From positions 21,069 to 85,068 of the forward strand of contig JACRKC010000021.1 in assembly GCA_016235555.1 (NCBI GenBank): DNA of 64,000 nucleotides, written 5' to 3'. How positions within the stretch are numbered: position 1 is the first letter of the stretch; every line of letters begins with the position of its first letter. A program made the translations under genes and the position numbers. The stretch comes from Verrucomicrobiota bacterium (GTDB lineage: Bacteria; Verrucomicrobiota; Verrucomicrobiia; Opitutales; Opitutaceae). Under the pieces are notes generated by a model. That model was not told the DNA's origin, searched no databases, and saw nothing but the letters and a program-made list of their open reading frames with translations. Positions 24,711-31,295 of the stretch are shown in pieces.

Positions 24711-25847
24711 ATGTCCGGATCAGTGGCACTCGTTTCCTTGGACCACACCCGCGCCGCGGATCGCCGCCGCTTCCTGCGGCTGGCCCATCGCCTCTATCGC
24801 AATGATCCGCTCTGGGTGGCACCGCTCGACTCCGAGGCGCATCAGGTGCTCGCGCCGCAGAATCCGTTTTTCCAACACGCCCGGATGCAGTTGTGGGTCG
24901 CGGTGCGCCACGGCGCGGACGTCGGGCGCATCGCGGGCATCGTCGATGCCACGCACAACGCCGTGCATGGCGAGCGCGCGGCCCATTTCGGATTCTTGGA
25001 GAGTGTGGACGATGTCGCGGTGACGGCGGTGCTGTTCGAGGCGGTGAGCGCGTGGGCGCGCGCGGCCGGTTGCGATCGTCTCGTCGGGCCGATGAACCCC
25101 TCGATCAACGATGAGTGCGGCCTGTTGATCGACGGCTTCGATTCGTCGCCTGTGCTGATGATGACCTACAATCCGCCCTACCTGCGCCGGCTGGTGGAGG
25201 CGGCGGGGTTTGCGAAGGCGAAGGATCTGATCGCATTCTACCTCGACCTGGCGGAGGCGCCGCTGGTGCGGTTGGAACGGATCGCGGCCGACTTCCGGCG
25301 CCGGCATCCGCAGCTCACGGTGCGGCCGGTGCTGAAGTCGACGGTCGCGGCCGATGTGCCGAAGTTGAAACGAGTCTTCAACGAGGCGTGGGAAAAAAAC
25401 TGGGGCGCCGTGCCGCTCACCGATGGCGAGATCAACCTGCTCGCCGAGCGGCTCGTGCCGCTCGTGGTGGAGGGCCTGGTGTGGATCGCGGAGCAGGGCG
25501 GCGAGGTGGCGGGCTTCCTCCTCGCGGTGCCGGATGCGAATGAGATTCTCCGGCCGCTGCGCGGGCGTATGCTTTCACCCGGATTGGTGAAGGCGCTGCC
25601 GTATCTGCTCGGCTGGAAGCAACCGCGGTTGCTGCGCGTGGTGGCGCTGGGCACGCGACGCGAGTTTCGCCGGCGCGGACTCGAAGCGATGATGTTCGCG
25701 GAGTCGCTGCGCAAGGCGCACGCGCTGGGTTTCGCCGGTGCCGAGGCCTCGTGGATTCTCGAAGACAACGTGCCGCTGCTGCGGTTGCTCGAGGCGTTTT
25801 CGGCGAAACCCTACAAGACCTACCGCGTCTACGCGCGACCCGTGTGA
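24711..25847 (+). CDS. GNAT-family N-acetyltransferase-like protein
   Basis: A 378-residue cytoplasmic protein from ATG 24711. The first half carries a motif block common to a two-domain GNAT-like family (FLRLAHRLYRNDPLWVAPL, LVGPMNPSINDECGLLIDGFD). The C-terminal half has the acetyl-CoA site-like segment VALGTRREFRRRGLEAMMF. Substrate unknown. It stands alone between repeat spacers. I am confident of the fold and not of the acceptor. Confidence 0.8.
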   Translation: MSGSVALVSLDHTRAADRRRFLRLAHRLYRNDPLWVAPLDSEAHQVLAPQNPFFQHARMQLWVAVRHGADVGRIAGIVDATHNAVHGERAAHFGFLESVDDVAVTAVLFEAVSAWARAAGCDRLVGPMNPSINDECGLLIDGFDSSPVLMMTYNPPYLRRLVEAAGFAKAKDLIAFYLDLAEAPLVRLERIAADFRRRHPQLTVRPVLKSTVAADVPKLKRVFNEAWEKNWGAVPLTDGEINLLAERLVPLVVEGLVWIAEQGGEVAGFLLAVPDANEILRPLRGRMLSPGLVKALPYLLGWKQPRLLRVVALGTRREFRRRGLEAMMFAESLRKAHALGFAGAEASWILEDNVPLLRLLEAFSAKPYKTYRVYARPV

Positions 25848-25893
25848 GCGCGGGCGTCTGGACCAACGTTGCAGTCGGATGGTGCGAAAGAAA

Positions 25894-25963
25894 GTAGCCG
25901 CCGAGGTCACGAGACTGGAAATTGCGATTCACCCCAGGCCGGGCTCCTCACGTCGGCCTCTAC
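25894..25963. repeat. 70-bp GTAG/CTAC palindrome, 'ccgaggtgacgagg' family
   Basis: GTAGCCGCCGAGGTCACGAG at 25894 and CTCCTCACGTCGGCCTCTAC ending at 25963. Exactly 70 bases as in the other family members. Confidence 0.85.
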
Positions 25964-25990
25964 GCTCGACTGCACGACCCTGGCTGAGTC

Positions 25991-26112
25991 GAGGTGGAGC
26001 GGCTTGACCTCAACGCGCTGGTTTGAAGGTGGGAGCGGGTTTACCCCGCGACTCCTCGGGGCGTAAAGCCCCTCCCACAAAAAGCGCGTTGGGGTCAACG
26101 CGCTCCACCTCG
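25991..26112. repeat. Nested palindrome, GAGGTGGAGCGGCTTGACC arms
   Basis: Outer arms GAGGTGGAGCGGCTTGACCT (25991) and GGGGTCAACGCGCTCCACCT (to 26112). A second hairpin lies inside (GTGGGAGCGGGTTTACCCC to GGGGCGTAAAGCCCCTCCCAC, about 26029-26078). The simple form of the outer element is at 6132-6221. Confidence 0.8.
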
Positions 26113-26125
26113 ATCCCGCCGTCGA

Positions 26126-27091
26126 TCAGGCCGGACCGTGCGACGCCGGCCGACAGGAACCCTCGGCGCGCGCGTAAAGGGCCTGGGCGGCGGGCAGGAA
26201 CACCGCCAGCGCGATCAGCCCGCCGAGCACGTCGACCGCGTAGTGGGCCTGCGTGTAGACCGTCGAAAACACGATGCTGACCGCGAAAAGCAGGTGCACC
26301 CAGCGGACGCGCCGCAGATAGCGCCAGGAAAACCACGCGGTGACGAAGGCCACCGCCACATGACTGCTGGGAAACGCGGCGCCGGGGATTTCCGCATGGC
26401 GCTCGATCAACCCGAAAATCCTGCGCGCCGGTTCGCCGCCGTCCGCTGCGGGGGCGGGCGCAGGGGCGTGACCATAGAGCGAGACGAACGCGGCTCGCTC
26501 CGGCGTATCGGCGAACAGCACCCGCGGTCCGACCGCCGGGACAAACAGGTAGATCGCGTAGCACGCGTAGAACACCAGCGACACCACGGTCACGAAATGG
26601 CGGAATGCGGCGGTGTTCTGCACGAGCAGCCACACGCCCACGCCACCGACCAACAGGTAGTAGCTCAAATACGAGACGTGCATCAACTCGCTGAACAGCG
26701 GGTGCGTCGCCGCGGCCGGAAACTCCACGGCCGGCTGGCAGCCGAAGAGCGCGTGATCGGCGCGCAGCAGCCACGGGTCCAGCCGCGGCGTGCCGAGCAG
26801 GCGATTCACGATCGCGATTTCGGTGTAGCAGCCGGTGTAGAGCAGGATCGGGTAAAGTTCGCGCAGGTAGCCCCAGAATCCGCGGTCCATGCTTGGAGCG
26901 GATGGAGCGGCGCCCTCCGAAAGTCTGCCCTCATCCTGGCGCGAGATCAGCGCGTGCAGGCCGGCGACAACCACGAGGTGGGTGGCCACCAACGCGACCC
27001 AGTGGTCGCCGCGCCACGCGAGCGCGACCAGCGCGACGAAGAGTAGATAGCCCTGCGTGGCGTAATCGACGAGGCGGTAGCGGCTTAGCAT
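26126..27091 (-). CDS. PAP2-superfamily membrane phosphatase/phosphotransferase
   Basis: A 321-residue integral membrane protein with about seven hydrophobic segments. The PAP2 signature is visible in the C-terminal half: YLFVPAVGPR, GAAFPSSHVAVAF and QAHYAVDVLGG, with the catalytic histidines in the second and third. The family includes lipid phosphate phosphatases and inositol-phosphoceramide synthase-type transferases; the long N-terminal part is closer to the latter type. Substrate not determinable. Start codon at 27091 (ATG) gives MLSRYRLVDYATQG just before the first membrane segment. Confidence 0.85.
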   Translation of the reverse strand: MLSRYRLVDYATQGYLLFVALVALAWRGDHWVALVATHLVVVAGLHALISRQDEGRLSEGAAPSAPSMDRGFWGYLRELYPILLYTGCYTEIAIVNRLLGTPRLDPWLLRADHALFGCQPAVEFPAAATHPLFSELMHVSYLSYYLLVGGVGVWLLVQNTAAFRHFVTVVSLVFYACYAIYLFVPAVGPRVLFADTPERAAFVSLYGHAPAPAPAADGGEPARRIFGLIERHAEIPGAAFPSSHVAVAFVTAWFSWRYLRRVRWVHLLFAVSIVFSTVYTQAHYAVDVLGGLIALAVFLPAAQALYARAEGSCRPASHGPA

Positions 27092-27192
27092 GGGTCAGAG
27101 CCGGAAATGGTCCGGACGCCTGGCGCCGGAACGGCTCGTCGCCGGCGCCCCACGACGAAGTAGGAACAGCGCAATGGAGGTCCACGCCGCGC

Positions 27193-27262
27193 GTAGCCGT
27201 CGAGGTGACGAGGCGGGCGGTGCCGATTCACCTCAGACCGGCCTCCTCACCTCGGCCGCTAC
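27193..27262. repeat. 70-bp GTAG/CTAC palindrome, 'ccgaggtgacgagg' family
   Basis: GTAGCCGTCGAGGTGACGAG at 27193 and CTCCTCACCTCGGCCGCTAC ending at 27262; the best-preserved copy together with 30056. Confidence 0.88.
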
Positions 27263-27291
27263 GTTCGTCGGCATCGCCCGGTCGATCTTCT

Positions 27292-27720
27292 TTACGAACG
27301 CGCCGGCGTGCGCGTGGTTTTCCACGTGCCGACGCCGGCGCCCTCGGCCGTGGTGCTGTCGTAGCTGCCTTCGAGCGTGTCGTCCTTCAGCTCACCCTTC
27401 AGGTGGCTCGACGCCGCGGTGCCCTGGATTTCCCAGCCGATCACGAGGTCGATCTTGTTGCCTTCGACCTTCAGCGACTTGGTGGTCGCGGGCACATCGG
27501 TGCCGTCGAACGTGAAGGTCGCTACCGCGGTCCACGCGGCTTCCTGGTTCCGGGTGAATTTCAATTTGAGCGCGCCGCCGACATCGTTTTGCCCGCGCCA
27601 CTGGCCAGCGTAGTCGCCGGCGAGTGCCGGCCTGGCGGCGGGTTTGACCTCGGCGCCGAACGCGATCGTGCAGGCGGTCAGGCCTGCCAACCAAAGGGTG
27701 ATGAAGCGGAGTAGTTTCAT
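27292..27720 (-). CDS. Small exported protein of unknown function
   Basis: A 142-residue protein from ATG 27718-27720 with a signal peptide (LLRFITLWLAGLTACTIAFGA). The mature part looks like a small beta-barrel (GDYAGQWRGQNDVGGALKLKFTRN ... GTWKTTRTPARS), a pattern seen in short uncharacterised secreted Verrucomicrobia proteins. No catalytic motif is evident. It is divergent from the symporter gene at 27905. The longer frame to 27852 lacks support. Confidence 0.7.
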   Translation of the reverse strand: MKLLRFITLWLAGLTACTIAFGAEVKPAARPALAGDYAGQWRGQNDVGGALKLKFTRNQEAAWTAVATFTFDGTDVPATTKSLKVEGNKIDLVIGWEIQGTAASSHLKGELKDDTLEGSYDSTTAEGAGVGTWKTTRTPARS

Positions 27721-27904
27721 GGTGGCGGCGGGCAACGTAGTTGGGCGTTTCCGCGGAGTGCGAGCATGGAAAGGGGACGGGCGCCGTCCGATGCACGGAA
27801 TCGCCCGCGGGGCGGGGTGAAATTTCAGGCGCGCGCGCATGATTGCCGGCAACTATCGCTCGCACTGCGCCGTTTCGGACCCTTCACTTTTCGCCCCAAA
27901 CCCC

Positions 27905-30022
27905 ATGAAGTTTTTCGGCCTCCACTGGATCGACTGCGCCATTTTGCTCGCCTACATCGTTGCCGTCCTCGCCATCGGGAAGATCTTTTCCCACGGCGTG
28001 AAGGATGGGAAGGATTTCTTCCTCGGCGGACGCTCGCTCGGCAAGTGGCTCCAGTTTTTCCTGAGCTTCGGCAACATGACCGACCCCGGCCAGGCCGCCA
28101 CGACGGCCAGCTCCGTTTACCGGCAGGGCGCCGGCGGCGCGTGGCTCGCGCTCATCACGCTGTTCCTCACGCCCTACTACTGGTTCATGAACGTCTGGTT
28201 CCGCCGCGTGCGGCTCACGACGATGGCGGATCTCTTTGCCGACCGTTTCGGCAGCACGTTTCTCGCGACGCTCTACGCGATCACGATGCTGATGGTGGCG
28301 ATCGTCGGCGTGATCGCGGGCGGGAACGTCGTCGCGCTGAAGACGCTCCAGCCGCTCATGGTGAAAGATCCGGCGATCTACTCGGTGGAGGAGAAACAGC
28401 GCGTGGCCGACTACCATGAGTTCGCCGAGCTGCGGAAACAGCGCCAGGCCGCACCGCTCCCCGAGGTGACGGCGAAGCGCTACGACGAGCTCAACGATTA
28501 TTACAAACGCGGCGCGCTCCAGCCTTACGTGAGCTACCTCAAACCCGTCGCGTTCTACCTCGTGTCGACCGGGCTCGTGGCGATCTTCATCATGCTCGGC
28601 GGCCTCAAGGCCTCCGCCGTCGTCGACGCCATCCAGGCGATCCTCGTCGTGCTGATTTCGGTGATCTTGATTCCGTTCGGGCTGGCGCGAATAGGCGGTT
28701 TCACGGCGCTGCACGAGAAAGTGCCCGCGGTGATGTTCAACCTGTTCGGCGGCGACACGGCCTCGGAATACACGTGGTATTCGATCGGTGCGCTGTTGCT
28801 CGTGCAGTTGATCGGGATCGGCGGCACGCAGGGCAACATGGCGATCTCGGGTTCGGCCAAGGACGAATTTGCCGCGCGGCTCGGCGCCGTGACCGGCGGC
28901 TTCGGCAAGCGCTTCGTCACGATCGCGTGGGCCTTCTGCGGCTTGATCGCGATCGCCCTGTTTGGTCCGAGCCTCTCCGATCCGGATCAGGCGTGGGGCC
29001 TGATGACGCGTGAGCTGCTGCCGGTGGGGCTGATCGGTCTCATGATCACGGGCATCCTCGGCGGGAAAATCGCGCTGCTCGGCGCGCAGTCCGTGGTGCT
29101 CTCCGGCCTCGTGGTGAAAAACCTCTACGAGCCCCTCGTGCGCGGCCGCTCGGAGCGGCATTACATGATCGTGGCGCGCCTCGCGGTGCCGGCGCTGCTC
29201 GCCGCGGGCGTGCTTGTCGGGTTGTTCCTCAACAGCATCGTGGCGATCCTGAAGTTCGCGATCGTGTTGCTGTTGGTGTGGGGCGTGCCGATCACGACGC
29301 TGTTTCTCTGGCGGCGCGTGACGGAGCGGGCCGTGGTCGTGCAGGTGATCGCCACCCTGCTGCTGATCGCGGTGGTGCCGGCCGTGGTGCCGGCGATCCC
29401 GTCGCTCGCCCGTTCGGAAAAACTCACGCTGCTCACACGCGAGCGCGTCGCGACCACGCAGGTGGCGGCGACGTCGGCCGAGGTGAAGGCCGGGCTCGCG
29501 CCGAAAGAGGGTGCGACCATCACCAAGACGCGCCGCATCGAGCCGGTGTCGGTGTTCTTCGAGGAGGGCATCGTGCGGGTCGACCCGAAGGACCCGAACT
29601 CGCCGAAGACCGGCAAGGGCCTGTTCCGCCCGGAGGTGTGGCTGCTGTCGGCGGTGGGCTGCGATGTCGCCGGCTTCAACTCGGCGCAGCTGCTCACGAC
29701 CCGTTACCTGGTGGATTTCCTGCTGCCGGTGGTGATCCTCATCGCGATGAGCCTGCTGACGCAACCGACCGATCCGGTGCGCGTGGCGCGCTTTTATGCG
29801 CGGATCAAGACGCCGGTGGCCGCGACGCTCGACGAGGACGCGAAGGCGGTGGAGGCGAGCTACGCCGATCCGACGCGCTACGATCACCTGAAGCTCTGGC
29901 CGGATTCGAACTGGGAGTTCACCAAGTGGGACAAAGTCGACGCGATCGGCTTCGCCTGCTGCTGCGGCCTAGTGGTGGTGGTGCTGCTCGTCTTCAAGGC
30001 GGTCGTGACGATCGGGGGCTGA
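27905..30022 (+). CDS. Sodium:solute symporter (SSS family)
   Basis: A 705-residue inner-membrane transporter from ATG 27905, with about 13 membrane segments. SSS signatures: DFFLGGRSLGKWLQFFLSFGNM near the start and the GGTQGNMAISGSAKDEFAARLG region in the core. Two hydrophilic insertions (about residues 155-215 and 505-580) and a soluble tail make it longer than common ~500-residue members. Likely substrate in this setting is a sugar, inositol or sialic acid type molecule, but that is inference from the hydrolase neighbours. Confidence 0.9.
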   Translation: MKFFGLHWIDCAILLAYIVAVLAIGKIFSHGVKDGKDFFLGGRSLGKWLQFFLSFGNMTDPGQAATTASSVYRQGAGGAWLALITLFLTPYYWFMNVWFRRVRLTTMADLFADRFGSTFLATLYAITMLMVAIVGVIAGGNVVALKTLQPLMVKDPAIYSVEEKQRVADYHEFAELRKQRQAAPLPEVTAKRYDELNDYYKRGALQPYVSYLKPVAFYLVSTGLVAIFIMLGGLKASAVVDAIQAILVVLISVILIPFGLARIGGFTALHEKVPAVMFNLFGGDTASEYTWYSIGALLLVQLIGIGGTQGNMAISGSAKDEFAARLGAVTGGFGKRFVTIAWAFCGLIAIALFGPSLSDPDQAWGLMTRELLPVGLIGLMITGILGGKIALLGAQSVVLSGLVVKNLYEPLVRGRSERHYMIVARLAVPALLAAGVLVGLFLNSIVAILKFAIVLLLVWGVPITTLFLWRRVTERAVVVQVIATLLLIAVVPAVVPAIPSLARSEKLTLLTRERVATTQVAATSAEVKAGLAPKEGATITKTRRIEPVSVFFEEGIVRVDPKDPNSPKTGKGLFRPEVWLLSAVGCDVAGFNSAQLLTTRYLVDFLLPVVILIAMSLLTQPTDPVRVARFYARIKTPVAATLDEDAKAVEASYADPTRYDHLKLWPDSNWEFTKWDKVDAIGFACCCGLVVVVLLVFKAVVTIGG

Positions 30023-30055
30023 TGAGGACGACGTGCTGCCGGATTCCGCATCGTG

Positions 30056-30125
30056 GTAGCCGCCGAGGTGACGAGGCGGGCGACGGCAGTTCAGCGCAAG
30101 CCGGCCTCCTTACGCCGGCCGCTAC
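30056..30125. repeat. 70-bp GTAG/CTAC palindrome, 'ccgaggtgacgagg' family
   Basis: GTAGCCGCCGAGGTGACGAG at 30056 and CTCCTTACGCCGGCCGCTAC ending at 30125, between the symporter gene and the S51 peptidase gene. Confidence 0.87.
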
Positions 30126-30149
30126 CTGCGTTTCAACGTTCGAGCACTC

Positions 30150-30944
30150 ATGATGCGACGATTTCGGTCACTGATTTTTTGCGGCGTGTGTGCCGCCGCG
30201 GCCGTGCTGGCCGCGGCCGAATTCCGCACGTCGCCGCAGGCCTCGGTGATGGTGATCGGCGGCGCCACGATGAGCGGTGAGCATTTCCTCCCCGAGGTGC
30301 TCGCGCCGCTACGCGCGCATTTCGCCGGCTGCAAACGCCTCGCGCTCGTGCTGCACGCATCGCACCCGACGGAACGCGACGCGATGGAGGCGCGGCTGCA
30401 GAAGGCCTTCGCCGAGGTGGGTCCGATCACGGCGATGTCGCTGCACCGGCTCGATGCTGCCAGCGCGCGCGATTTACTGCAGCAGGCCGACGGCATCGTC
30501 GTGGGCGGTGGCGAGACCTTTGTGCTGCTCGGCGAACTCTACCGCACGGGACAGCTCGAACTCATTCGCGAACGGGTTCTCGCCGGCGTGCCCTACATGG
30601 GCTCGAGCGCGGGCGCGAATGTCGCCGGCCTGCTCATCGGCACGACGAACGATTTTCCCACGGCGGAGATTCCGTCGCGTGACGCGCTCGGCGTTTTCCC
30701 GGCGGTCATCAACCCGCACCATCCGCTGCCGGCGGCGAAGGCCGACTACGATTCGCGCGTCGGCAAGCTGAAGGCCTACCTGCGTTTCAATCCCGGTGAG
30801 ACCGTGCTCGCACTCGCCAACGCTTCCTCCGCGCGCCTGCACGAGGGCCGGGTGACGATCGTCGGCGGCACGGCGTGGCTGTATCGCGCCGGCGCGGTGC
30901 AGCCGCTGCCGGTCGGGCAGGTGGTGCCGGAGCTCGTGAGGTAG
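30150..30944 (+). CDS. Exported S51-family peptidase (peptidase E / cyanophycinase-like)
   Basis: A 264-residue protein with a signal peptide (FCGVCAAAAVLAAA). Family features: GGATMSGEHF, the DGIVVGGGETFVLL segment, and the nucleophile elbow YMGSSAGANVAG with the serine of an S51 Ser-His-Glu triad, then INPHHP. S51 enzymes are aspartyl dipeptidases or cyanophycinases. A periplasmic location suggests peptide or isoaspartyl scavenging. Its TAG stop coincides with the GTAG foot of the palindrome at 30941. Confidence 0.85.
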   Translation: MMRRFRSLIFCGVCAAAAVLAAAEFRTSPQASVMVIGGATMSGEHFLPEVLAPLRAHFAGCKRLALVLHASHPTERDAMEARLQKAFAEVGPITAMSLHRLDAASARDLLQQADGIVVGGGETFVLLGELYRTGQLELIRERVLAGVPYMGSSAGANVAGLLIGTTNDFPTAEIPSRDALGVFPAVINPHHPLPAAKADYDSRVGKLKAYLRFNPGETVLALANASSARLHEGRVTIVGGTAWLYRAGAVQPLPVGQVVPELVR

Positions 30945-31014
30945 CCGCGGGAGTCCCTGCCCGCCGGTTCAGGACATTCGCCAAACGCCGGCGGGCAGAG
31001 ACGCCCGCTGCTAC
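30941..31014. repeat. GTAG/CTAC palindrome, 'gcgggcctccctgcccgcc' family
   Basis: GTAGCCGCGGGAGTCCCTGC at 30941 to GCAGAGACGCCCGCTGCTAC at 31014. The left GTAG provides the stop codon of the S51 peptidase gene (TAG 30942-30944). Confidence 0.82.
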
Positions 31015-31040
31015 GCCGAGCCATCTCGGGCGCCGGAGAT

Positions 31041-31196
31041 AGGGCGGAGCTCACTTTTTTGCAGCAAGCCGAAAGGTGGGCCGGCTGCTCCGCGGGCGGC
31101 CAGGAGCGAGCGGGAATCGTCGCGCGCTGGCCGGGCGCGGAGCGCCCGGCCCACCCTGCGATGCGGGCACATCGCAGGAAACCGAGATGCGCCCCC
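31041..31196. repeat. Long palindrome, GGGCGCATCTCA frame with nested inner hairpin
   Basis: Outer arms AGGGCGGAGCTCACTTTTTT (31041) and GGAAACCGAGATGCGCCCCC (31196). The inner part GGTGGGCCGGCTGCTCCGCG to CGCGGAGCGCCCGGCCCACC matches the inner part at 5709-5861. Together with the preceding element it fills the gene-free 30945-31295. Confidence 0.78.
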
Positions 31197-31295
31197 GGAG
31201 AAAGCGCCCGTCCGTGCCAGCTTGCGGCTTGGCTCATTGCGTGACTTGCTTGGCCTGACCCCGCCCGTGCTTTCACGGCCAACCAAGCCCACCCC

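Noticed and set aside
27721..27852. N-terminal extension of the small exported protein gene to 27852
   Set aside because: The extension would bury the signal peptide behind 44 arginine/proline-rich residues; the ATG at 27718-27720 gives a proper signal peptide.
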